Shown one piece after another: positions 40,148 to 51,408 of a stretch of 64,000 nucleotides of DNA. The position numbers and the translations under genes were made by a program. Each line of letters begins with the position of its first letter. Within the stretch, counting starts at the first letter, position 1. The stretch is from Dirofilaria immitis (taxonomy: Eukaryota; Nematoda; Chromadorea; Rhabditida; Onchocercidae): positions 558,001-622,000 of the forward strand of contig JAKNDB010000068.1 in NCBI GenBank assembly GCA_024305405.1, written 5' to 3'. The notes under the pieces were generated by a model, which saw only the letters and a list, made by a program, of their open reading frames with translations, made no database searches and was not told the origin of the DNA.

Positions 40148-41028
40148 ATAATATAAATATTTTATTATCAATCATATCTTAACATTTTTAACAATAATAA
40201 ATAATCATTCGATAAAAAGCATTTTTTTAAATTAAAAATTATCAAAATTTGATGATTGAAATGCAATCATTTGAAATATAAATATTTTATTATCAATCAT
40301 ATGTTAACATTCTTAACAATAATAAATAATCATTCGATAAAAAGCATTTTTTTAAATTAAAAATTATCAAAATTTGATGATTGAAATGCAATCATTTGAA
40401 ATATAAATATTTTATTATCAATCATATGTTAACATTCTTAACAATAATAAATAATCATTCGATAAAAAGCATTTTTTTAAATTAAAAATTATCAAAATTT
40501 GATGATTGAAATGCAATCATTTGAAATATAAATATTTTATTATCAATCATATCTTAACATTTTTAACAATAATAAATAATCATTCGATAAAAAGCATTTT
40601 TTTAAATTAAAAATTATCAAAATTTGATGATTGAAATGCAATCATTTGAAATATAAATATTTTATTATCAATCATATGTTAACATTCTTAACAATAATAA
40701 ATAATCATTCGATAAAAAGCATTTTTTTAAATTAAAAAATTATCAAAATTTGATGATTGAAATGCAATCATTTGAAATATAAATATTTTATTATCAATCA
40801 TATGTTAACATTCTTAACAATAATAAATAATCATTCGATAAAAAGCATTTTTTTAAATTAAAAAATTATCAAAATTTGATGATTGAAATGCAATCATTTG
40901 AAATATAAATATTTTATTATCAATCATATCTTAACATTTTTAACAATAATAAATAATCATTCGATAAAAAGCATTTTTTTTAAATTAAAAATTATTAAAA
41001 TTTGATGATCGAAATGCAATCATTCAAA
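40148..41028. repeat. 125-126 bp tandem array, about seven copies
   Basis: The marker ATGCAATCAT recurs at 40261, 40386, 40511, 40636, 40762, 40888 and 41014, giving spacing of 125 or 126 bases. Copies are almost identical. The main variation is TCATATCTTAACATTTTTAA against TCATATGTTAACATTCTTAA and A/T tract length. The type order alternates, suggesting recent block duplication. The array may be collapsed or expanded in the assembly. Confidence 0.97.
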
Positions 41029-42332
41029 TTTTGCCAACATTTCATTAATATTTCAATACAATTTTTTGATATCCTTACGGATGATTAAATTAATTTTTTC
41101 AAAAAAAATTGGTCAATTTTTATGATTTGAAAAAATTAAAAAAAAAACTTTTAAGTAAACGCATCATTTAACTAATTTTAGCCATTACATAAAACATTCA
41201 ATTATTTGTGTTAGAATTTCTTTTTTGCTATTTTTTTTTTAGAATAATTTTCTGTCTTTGATTAATTCAGCAAAATATTTGGAAGAATTTAAAATTCTTA
41301 AAGTTTCTTTTTTTTCGTTTAAATTTCTAAATATTATCGTTTTCCTATAAACATTAAGAATTTATAGTAACAATCAATCAATAAAACTTTTGTTTTTTTT
41401 CAAAAATTTAGATTAAAGTGTTTGATTAACAATTTTGCGATTTTGATAAATGATAATCAAACGATTTATTTACGCTCATAAATAGACAATAATGTAAATT
41501 ATTTGTTTGTTTTTTTAATCAATAAAACACTTTTGTTTTTCTTTTCAAAAATTTTAGATTAATTTTAAAAAAAATTTGATAAACAAAAACATTTTACGAT
41601 TATAATAAATGAAAATTAAACCATTTATTTATGCTTATAAATAAACCAATAATGTGTGTGATAAACAATAAATAAGCAATAATAATGTAAATTACTATTG
41701 CTTATTTATAGGCGTAAATAAATTAGCAATAAAATGATAAATTAAATTTATGATTTAAAATAGCAATTAATAATTATTGAATGGACCAAAATAATTTTTA
41801 AAATTTTGAAATAAATACAAATAAATGAATTGATTGTATTATGTAAACAATTATTTCGTAAGCAATTTTCGTTTTGTTTTTTTGTTTTTTTTTTTAAACT
41901 TATCATTTTTGTTTTTTCCTAAAAATTTATTTCATAAATTATAATGGCATATATGATGTAAAAATTAAAATTTCACAAAAACGAAAAACGAGAATGAATC
42001 ATATTTCAACATTATCATCATCATTATCATCAACATTATCATCATCATTATCATCGTCATCGTTTTTTTGTCAGTTTTCATTTTTCAATTTTTCATCGAT
42101 AAAGGAAAAAAAAAAGTTGAAAATATTTTTCATATTTTTTTTCTCTTCCATTCATTGATTCTATTTTTTGTATTAGAATTTTTGATATAAAATTTTTATA
42201 ATTTATTTCATTTTTAGATTTATTTTATTTAGCATAAATATTTGAAATTTTTTTCCTTCAATTTCTAATATTAATTTTTAATAAAAATTAATTCATCCAA
42301 AAAAAGTGTAAATATCAATTATTAGAGAAATC

Positions 42333-42364
<32 letters not shown>

Positions 42365-42960
42365 TATCAAATTACGATTTAGTAACAAATATCAACCAAC
42401 TAATATTTTCATTTCTCTCTCTCTCTGTTTATTTTTTTTTTAAATTCTTATAATTTGCTAGTAAGAAAAAAGTTTATGATAAAATTTCATAATCAATTTA
42501 TTTATTTTATTTTGGCCTATTTATTCGTTAGCTTTGTTTATTTGATGCATGAATAGATTTAATGACATAAAAAAAAAAAAAAGTTTATTTTAAAAGCTTT
42601 ATCATGCTAACGTTTAGTTTTGTCATATCATTCGCAGATATAGCATTTAATAATGCTATTTGATGTTACTCTCGAATTATCAATAGGCTAAATTAATTAA
42701 TTCTTATCATTAAGTGATGATAATATTTAGTTACATAGTTTGAAAATTAATTTATAAAGTTTTAAAGTTCGACAAAAAGTTATGATTGCAGCTGATAATT
42801 TTAAAGATTTCAATCTATTAGTTATACATTGCAATGTTTATTGAGCGAATTTTTTTTTATATTTTGTTTATTGACATTTTAGCTGTTTGATTTTTGATTT
42901 AAAATTATTCTCAAATTCTTTCGTGCACTTTTATCTTTTCAAAATTTTCTATTTTCTATT

Positions 42961-43116
42961 ATCCGTCTAAAATGAACTTATCTGATAATCAGCATCATTT
43001 CAGCAAGTTATCATTCGCTTAAATTGAACTTATTTTATCATCACCATCATTCCATCAAGCTATCATCCGCTTAAATTGAACTTATTTTATTATCAGCATT
43101 ATTCCAGAAGTTGTTA
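42961..43116. repeat. 52-bp tandem repeat, three copies
   Basis: Units start at 42961, 43012 and 43064 with ATCCGCTTAAATTGAACTTA and end in a CATCATTCCATCAAGTTATC-like block. Confidence 0.85.
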
Positions 43117-43719
43117 ATCTATCAGCCTTATCTTTTCTAAATCATATTAATTATTGATTCTCTATTGATTAATAAGTTGTAAAAAATACTTAATTATCAC
43201 TTAATATTAATCTAATCTAAATTTAATTCATTAATTTTCTCATCCCGTTTATGATTGGAATAATGTTGAAAGTGAAAATAATTTTGTAAACGATTAATCG
43301 ATAATTAAACATTTCAATCAATTTCTCTCTCCTTCCTTGGAAAAAAAGAGAGAGAGAGAGAGAGGAGAGGAGAGAAAGAGATAGACAGTTGTTGTAATTT
43401 GTCATTTTTTTTCTTTCATTGCAATATATTCTCTCAAAAATGTTTTTTCTTTTTTTCCCCTAACTATTTTACATTTTATTTCTATTTATCTATGATTTCT
43501 TTATAATATTAATACTATTTTTTTAAATTTAAAATGCTTTTTTTTCTTTTTCTCACTATTTCATTTGATATGTAATTTAAGTGAAACTTTCTCTATTTTG
43601 TTTATTTATTAAATATTATTTCTATTTCTGCTCTTTTCTCTCATCGATTTACAATCAAAATGGAAATTCTTCTATCAATTACATCAATATTACATTCGTT
43701 ACAATATTACAGTGAAGTT

Positions 43720-43727
43720 GTCATCAC

Positions 43728-43770
<43 letters not shown>

Positions 43771-43794
43771 GTCATCACCATCATCGTCATCATT

Positions 43795-43846
<52 letters not shown>

Positions 43847-43855
43847 ATATCATCC
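43720..43855. repeat. (TCA)n microsatellite
   Basis: About 45 TCA units with a few GTC and ACC interruptions. The open frames across it (poly-Ile or poly-Ser) are artefacts. A smaller related TCATCA tract lies at 42012-42061. Confidence 0.97.
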
Positions 43856-43984
43856 TTTCCTCTATATTTCTATATAAATTTATCGCATATGATTACGAAA
43901 TGTTATGAATAAATTGAATGTACAAATTTGTCTCATTTGATCATATCGATTTGGTAAACTTTTCTTTTCATTTCAATAAATCGA

Positions 43985-44225
43985 TTACTAAATGAAATTG
44001 AATGAATGGAATGAATGAATGGATGGAATGAATGGAATGAATGAATGGATGGAATGAATTGAATTGAATGGAATGAATTGAATTGAATGAATGAATTCAT
44101 CCTATTCGATCATATCGTTTTAAAAACATTTTTTTTCATTTCAATAAATCGATTACGAAATGAAATTGAATGAATGGAATGAATCGGATTGAATTGAATC
44201 GAATTGAGCTGAATTGAATTGAATA
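43985..44225. repeat. GAATG-type short tandem repeat
   Basis: Runs of GAATG, GAATT and GGATG pentamers in two blocks (about 43990-44095 and 44160-44225). Each block is preceded by TTTCAATAAATCGATTAC and followed by CCTATTCGATCATAT, so the whole about 150-base segment is duplicated. Confidence 0.85.
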
Positions 44226-44691
44226 AATTCTTCCTATTCGATCATATTGTTTTATAAATTTTTTCATTTTTTTCTCAATCTCATTGAGCTATGTAATTTT
44301 GTTGATAAATCGATCGTTTTTCATTCATTTTTGTAAATATTTTTAGCATGTATAAATAATAAATTTCAATTTTCTTCCTTTCGTTCTTTTTTTTTTTCAA
44401 AACAAAAATATATTTCATTTTCTTTCATTCTCTATGACAAATTTCCTTAATGTTTTTTTCACTTCAAACATCGATTTTACTTTTTGATTCGAAATTATAA
44501 CCTTTCAAACAAAATTACTTATTTAATGATATTTCTCATTTTTTTCCCATTCTCTATTCATTGTCGAATATTTTACGATTGATTACGCATAATCAGTGAT
44601 AATATCATTTATATTATCGTTGTATTAAAATTAAAAAAAAGGACTATTATTTCGTTGCCTAATTTAATTTCAATCTATCTTTAATAATTGA

Positions 44692-46914
44692 TGCACGATA
44701 AATTAATCCATTATCATTTTCAGGTTCATCTCGAAATATTACGGTATCGATATTATTCGATTTCAGACTTCTTCAATATCCTTTTGAAAATATTATTTCT
44801 GGAATTTCGAAATATGCAAGGAAGAATTTGAAATTTGATAAATTTCAATTAAAAAAAAAGCGAATATAAATTAGAAAAGACAGAGGACAGTATTCATCAA
44901 TTTCAATCTAATGGAGAAGAAAAAAACTCGGAAAAACAAAAAGAAAAAATCTATTTCAAATACTGGAAAAGAAAACGAATGCTTGAATTCAGGAAGAAAC
45001 AACAATGGAACAATTGATGGAAATCGAAAAACGACAGAGGAAAATATCGAAAAAGCAGAAAAAATAGTAATAAAATCAAAAACGAAATCAACTTATTGGA
45101 AGAATCTAATATCATGCATTCTACGTTGACAAAAAATCACATTGATAATAATGTTGATGAGAAATGTTTAGAAATCGAACAAGAAATCGACGAGGCAAAA
45201 TTGCATCAAGAAAATGATTCATATCTAAAAATTTCAAACTGCACCGTATCAAATAAAGAAGACAATGAAAATGCTTCGCAAGAAAAAAAGATTGGAAGGA
45301 AAATAATTGGAATATTGAAGGAAATTCTTCTGGAATGATTCAAGAAACAAATCTGGATGAAAATGATTCCGAACTAAGTTTAATCCAAATATGTGATGAA
45401 GCGAAAGATATTAAAGCTTCTGAAATTGTGAATAGTCCAGTAATTGAAGTTGAAACAGCAGATCTTGAGAAAAGTGATTCATCAGATGTCAATGATGCAT
45501 CGGAAAAGCCAATTATTCATAATATGAAAATAACTGAGCGAAATCTTCTAGAAATGCATGGTGCGGAAAATTGTAGTCCCGAAGTAGTAAATATACAAAC
45601 TTCGAAATCGGATTTTTAGCTCACCAAATTTTAAATAATTCGGATGATACAATAGCAAAAAAGACAAAAATCTAGATAACATTGGTATTAAAGCAGAAGA
45701 TGATACAGTTGAAAGAGTCCTCGAACAAGTGAATGCCACGAATATTCAGGATTCGAAAACGAGAATTGAAACCAATATCGAAATGGATAATTCTACCGTT
45801 AATAGTGAGGATCTTGAGAGCAGCGCACTTACAGAGAGAATTGAACAATTTGAATCACAAGAAACCGAAAAACAGAATGAAGACATTGATGAATCCCTAC
45901 TAAAAAGAGCTTGAGGCAACTCCAGTTGGCATAAGTCTATCAGAATTCGAGACATGTATTACTGAATCTCAACAAGTGATCATTACTGAATCGCAGCAAA
46001 ATATTAGTAAATCTCCTATTTCGGATGAAGTTGCAAAATCAATGGAAGATTCTGCCATTCTAAATGAAGTATTCGAAAAAAATTGATATCTCCTGATAAT
46101 TCCATTCAAAAGGCCAGCCCCGGAAATTCCGAAAGAAAATAGTGATCGTCTCGAGAACACTGAATCAGTAACCATTAATTGCCAACAAGATTCAGTGAAA
46201 GAATCTCAGACTGTAGAAAATTTGCCAGGAAATGAATCCATAATTTCTTGTGACACAGAACTATTGAGAGATTCCGAAGAATCAAATAGTGATGGAGTGG
46301 CACAATCGAAAAATAAATTTTATGAAGTTATAACCGGTTTTTGGAAACATACAGGATTTAGCAAAAGCGTGCTGAGACTGCTATATCGTCCGAACAGCCA
46401 AGCAATTTACCTTCAGAATTAAATCAAGTGCCCGTAACTCGTTCCAGTAAAATCTTATTAGTATCTGGAGAATCTTCTTCTGAACCTATTAAATCTCTCG
46501 AAGGTTCTACGGAATCTAATACGACAGTTACTGCTTCTGATTCTGAAACTAATGTTATCTCATCGTTTCCGGAAAACACAACAATAATTTACCCACAAAA
46601 AACTTTATTTGAAAATCAAACGCCGCAAAATTTACTCGATACCACAATTACGGAGAATTCAGAATCTGATACCGTTTCGGAAGTTTCACAAGTAGCAACA
46701 CCAGATTCATTGAGTGTTATTGATGAAACTGTAAAGGATTCGAATGATTCGGTCGAAAAAATGGGAGATCTAAAAAAACAAAAAGGCAAAGACCGATTCT
46801 ACGAATTTAACCGTTTTTGGTCATAAGGTGAGAGAAATTTTAGCCTTCTACCCGTCGTATTTATCACTTTCATCATTCTTTGTGCTTCAGAATGCTAAAA
46901 AGTACAAACATTAG
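44692..46914 (+). CDS. Acidic, Ser/Glu-rich protein of unknown function, frame broken by homopolymer losses
   Basis: No family recognised. From about 44850 to 46914 the plus strand is coding-like in base use but shifts frame repeatedly. Every shift is cured by adding one base to a homopolymer: near 45095 (T), 45282-45289 (A), 45613-45617 (T), 45666-45670 (A), 45902-45906 (A), 46076-46082 (A), 46132-46134 (A), 46363-46366 (A) and 46813-46817 (T). The joined frame is one intronless, polar, probably disordered chain of over 600 residues, rich in S, E, D, N and T (for example ESQETEKQNEDIDESLL). Two related blocks occur: NKFYEVITGFWKHTGFSK and DRFYEFNRF followed by GHKVREIL. It ends with the stop at 46912-46914. 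The N-terminus is unresolved: either ATG 44911 or a frame from ATG 44692 needing further corrections. Confidence 0.6.
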
Positions 46915-48500
46915 CTGTAATCATAATCTATTTTTGAATTCATTAATTTTTATTCTTTAATAAATTACTAAAGAAGAATTGATAATCGTATTTTCACGTG
47001 AATGGCTTCTGACATTTTGTCGTAAACGTTATAAAAATAAGTTTCTTTAGTTTGAATCATTTTTATGGTTCGAAAATTTTCCCATTAAAAAATATACTTT
47101 TTTTTTTGTTAACGAAATTTTGTTAACGGCTCATTTTCTGTAAAATATATTCATTCGTATTTACTACTACCTGTCTTTTATTTGAAATTTAATTACTCTT
47201 TTGCGAATTTTGACGAATTCGTACCATGAAAGAGTTAATTTTCTAGTCATGTCATAATTCATCATTATAAATTTAGGTATATGATTTATTATCCATCAAT
47301 AAATATGAATTTCAATTTCAGACGATATCAATCTGATAATATCGTTATATTGTCATCATTCTTCCTTCCTTTTAAATTGTAATCGTATGTTCATCGTGAT
47401 CAAAATTCTGAAACTTTTAACTTTTTAACTTTACATGATCGAATCATATTCGATATTTTTATTTTATTATATATTCAAATAGGATATTTTTATCATATTT
47501 TACATATTCCAACAAGATATTTTTATCATTTTATATTATATTTTACTAGGTAGTTCCTTTGACTATTTTGTTTTCGAAAATCTATGAGGAAAGTAAAATT
47601 ATGCAAGAATTTATTAGTATACCAAATAAATATTCGTACTCAATGTCTTTCTCTTCATCATATTATTATTATTCATTTGTTCATGCATAATAATTTTGGA
47701 ATAGAATCTTTTGATATGAAAAAATATATGATTATATTTAGTATGAGAATATTTACGAATATATGTGAAAGAATTAAAAATAGCATATATCAAGAATGAA
47801 AACCGATAAAAATCACTATGTTAAGAATTAAAATTAATTACGACTAATCTATTGTAGTGCAAAAAAAAAAGAAAATCTCTCAAATGATATATTTTTTTAT
47901 TATAGGCTTGAAATTTGTAATGCTCAATTACTTCATCTAAAAGTTTATTTAATTATTTTGGAATTTTCACAAATATAAGATATGATTATTAAGGATAAAA
48001 TTTGACGTACAATAAATAGATATAAATAAATAATATGTTATGTATAAATAATCAAAGTATATACTTTTCTAATTTATATAGTAGTAAATGAAAAAATATT
48101 GTTTAATTAAAAATTAATGTTGAAAAATTGAAAAGACTATTTGTGAAATTTCCATGCTAATATATTTCAATTATTTGTAAGTAAGCATTAAAGTATGTGT
48201 AGCAAAATGGACGAAAAAAAAGTTTTTGAAGTTAGAATTTATGTATCATTCCTAATTGGTAGTTTATTTTTTCATTATTTCTTCTAGCAAAATTTAAGAA
48301 TAGAATTTTTCCTAAAATTAATGCTATTGAAATTTAATCAGCATGACTTTTTTTCCATATTTGTTTAAATGAAATTCAAAAATTTAGAATAATACTTGCA
48401 AACTTTCGAGAATTTATGTATAAGAATATTTCATTGTATATCAATAAAAATGAATGAGCGAGCATATGTAACAAAAAAAAAACGTTTATATATGATAAAA
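46915..48500. other. Intergenic DNA
   Basis: No gene supported. AATAAA-like strings after 46950 could serve 3' end formation of the preceding gene. Frames such as 47584-47799 are unsupported. Confidence 0.5.
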
Positions 48501-48572
48501 AGGATGAATTCTAACGGAAGGATGAATTCTAACGGAAGGATGAATTCTAACGGAAGAGTGAATTCTAACGGA
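48501..48572. repeat. 18-bp minisatellite, four copies
   Basis: Four copies of AGGATGAATTCTAACGGA, the last with one change. In one frame it would read RMNSNG repeats inside an open stretch at 48396-48725, but no splice or start context supports a gene. Confidence 0.95.
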
Positions 48573-49969
48573 TATGATGAAATTTCAATTTTTAAATTTC
48601 TATTAAATTATATTATTACCATCAATTTTAAGCAATTTTCAAGTAACAAAGAGATGTCAAATTGTAACGGAAATGGCATTTATTTGTATTTATTCGAATA
48701 TATATTTATAGCATATATGATATAATACATTAAAATATAATAGTTAGAACATTGATGAATAGTTATGAGAGTTTGAGAAAATATGTGGAATAATATTTCT
48801 AATCGAAAAGGATTGCTTTTTATATTCTTATTTTCATGATTTGCATATATATATATATGTGTATGTGTTCGTATACATGTCTAATGTTTATGTTTGACAT
48901 TTCAATTAGAAATAAATTTGTACGATGTCATGTTTTTTCTTTTTTTTTTTTTTTCTCAATTAAAAGATCTCCCGAAAATAACATTAATTTATCTACTTTC
49001 TTTTACCATATTTTTGCAAGTTTGAATAAAAGAATCATACAGAATGGACAGACTAGAAAGGTCGATACTTATAATAATATCCTTAGATAGAGCCATAATT
49101 CATGTAGTATCTAATGTTCTTAAATGTAAACAAATATATGATATAGCATCTGATATTTTGACATCTGATGCTTTCAAATAAAGTAATTTGCTATCTTAGT
49201 ATCTAATGTTCTTAGATGCAATTAAAATTGATATGGTGTCTGATATACCTGCTTTGATATAATTAGGCCTTTATAGAACTAATGCTAAATCGATGTATAA
49301 AGTAGCACTATTAATTGAAGAATGAATGATTTTGTGATGGAGAAAAATTAGAATAAGTTTCATGCTTATCGATATATTTACTCAATTTTTATAAGCATGC
49401 AATTATATGATATTATTATTACTATTCGAAGCACTGGAGGATTTGTAATGATATAAAAAGTAAACTTAAAAGCATGGCGTTGTAGTAGTGATTGATGTCG
49501 TTTGCTCTTTGAGAATCCTGATTTCGAACAAATGTCAATGTATGGTATGGAACAATTTAATTTCATTGAGAAAAATGTGATAGATTTTATATCATTTAAC
49601 CCTTAAAATCATTTCTCAATTTTGCCGTTCCGCCGTTTTTTCATATCTTCTTTATTGTACCGCTGGATTATTTGCAATCATAAAATAAAATTGTAATGGA
49701 GGAAAAACATTAGAAAGACATTGACTCAAGATAAGAACTAAGAATTTTGCTTGTGAAACAGGACAGGACATAAGCAAGCAAGTATTACTGTTATATGTTT
49801 TATTAATGAATCTAGATTATTTTGCGATCCTTCACTAAATAGCACTCTTTCCTGATTCCATCTGTTTTTCAGAATCGATGACTAAATTTTTATGTTTTAC
49901 TATAATGATTTTTTTCTTCTAAGATTCTAATATTTGCTTTCTAAATTCTATTATGATATGATATCTGAT
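48573..49969. other. Intergenic DNA
   Basis: No gene supported. A roughly 100-base imperfect direct repeat with ATCTAATGTTCTTA is visible at about 49108-49250. Confidence 0.5.
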
Positions 49970-50305
49970 AATATATATCATCAAAACTTCACAAAGCACA
50001 CACTTAATATGACTTGGTACAAAATCATGCAATCAGCCATATAGCTATTCAGAGTCATCAATTAACGACGGGCCAAATAATCCGATTGGTTTTAATCGAA
50101 TAGATGCGCTCGTTCAAAAAGTCAGAGCTTTGGTGCATGTATTAGCTCTAGAATTGCCACAGTTATCCAAGTTGGATAATCAACATCAAGTACATTATAG
50201 CTGTTATAATGAGCCGTTTGCGATTTCAAAATTAAATTACAATTGTTTATTTTGAACTTAGATAGACATGAACGACTTAACCTGTAAGATAGATAGCATT
50301 AATCG
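49970..50305 (-). rRNA. Degenerate 18S rRNA fragment (5' domain)
   Basis: Read on the minus strand, the core matches the eukaryotic SSU rRNA 5' domain: AACGGCTCATTATAACAGCT, then CTTGATGTTGATTATCCAAC, TTGGATAACTGTGGCAATTC and TAGAGCTAATACATGCACCA, TTTTTGAACGAGCGCATCTA and GATGACTCTGAATAGCTATA. The 5' side (ATGTCTATCTAAGTTCAAAA, up to about 50305) and the 3' side (down to about 49970) align progressively less well. It is AT-shifted relative to a functional 18S and only about 330 of about 1,800 bases are present. It is a dispersed pseudogene-like fragment, not a working rRNA gene. Confidence 0.9.
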
Positions 50306-50330
50306 GTAAGATATGTAAGAAAAATGAATA

Positions 50331-50386
50331 TGATATATTAAGTAGTAATTTTCATTCCTACTACTACCACCATTTAATATATCACT
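50331..50386. repeat. Imperfect inverted repeat
   Basis: TGATATATTAA plus GTAGTA on the left pairs with TACTAC and TTAATATATCA on the right, with a short spacer and an ACCACC interruption. It sits directly beside the 5' end of the rRNA fragment. It may be a mobile-element terminus or a simple hairpin. Confidence 0.6.
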
Positions 50387-50649
50387 TTATCATTCATTTA
50401 TCATTCATTTATTATAACATTCCATTTATTCATTTCTTTCTTTTGCTTATTAGCAAATTTAAAAATTAAATTTGAATTTCTCATATCAAATGGAATTTCT
50501 TCTAAAATTCTAATATAATATTATTTTCTTCTAAGATTCTTGATATGATATTTGATATGTATAGATATTAATATAAATATATTTAATTCTTAAACTGATA
50601 TTAAAGGATATTGTAAAAATTCACTTTTTAATTCTGCCAGAATAATATT

Positions 50650-50684
<35 letters not shown>

Positions 50685-51408
50685 GAATCGAGATTGAGAT
50701 TTAATGGGAGAAAAAAAGATTAGAAAAATTTTGAGATAGAGTGGCAATATTTTCCTGGTTAGGAGTCCTGGTCAAGGGTCATTTGGAGACTGTAGATTCA
50801 TCCATGTTTCGCTAAAGAAAAGCATCATCATCATCCCCATATGACCTTCCCATCTTCATTATTCTTCACATTCCATTGAAACGATCTCTCATTTCGTTTT
50901 TTTTTTTCACCGATCAGAGAGAGAAAGGAAAAGAGACAAAGAGGGAGAGAAAGAGAGAAGGAGAAATAGGAAAGGATGAAAGGAGAGTGATGCTTTTTCT
51001 TTTTCACTTTCACACAACAATATTTCTACTTCTATCATTTACGGTTATAATTATGATGTATTCTTAGCGTTAGATCATATAGACAGAAAGGTTAAAGTTC
51101 ACATCTAACTTTCTTGTCTAAAAATAACTCTCTTTATTTACTCTGATAATAGGGATACTATTCATTTACTGTTATGAGGGATGTGAAACAAATGTGATCA
51201 TATTCCCGCTTCTTGGATTATGAAATAAATGATTGCTGTCGGAGGTATAATTTATAAGAGATAGATTGGAAAGGTCAATATGGTTCATATTTATTCATTG
51301 TTAAATAAAAATTTGACAAATCCTAAAAATTTCATTCATTTCAAAATTTTCACATACCAATAAAATAGTTATTATGATTATTGTTGTAAATTACAGATTG
51401 ATTCGATT
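50387..51408. other. Upstream region of the formin gene
   Basis: Contains a GA microsatellite at about 50650-50690 and purine-rich tracts near 50920-50990. The presumed spliced-leader acceptor TTACAG ends at 51396, twelve bases before the formin ATG. No further gene seen. Confidence 0.5.

Noticed and set aside
40148..41028. CRISPR-like regular array
   Set aside because: The 125-base units are head-to-tail satellite copies with no unique spacers, in a eukaryotic genome.
43660..43912. Poly-Ile and poly-Ser open frames
   Set aside because: Translations of a TCA microsatellite.
49378..49566. 62-codon minus-strand open frame
   Set aside because: No acceptor, donor or recognisable family; length is within chance for this composition.
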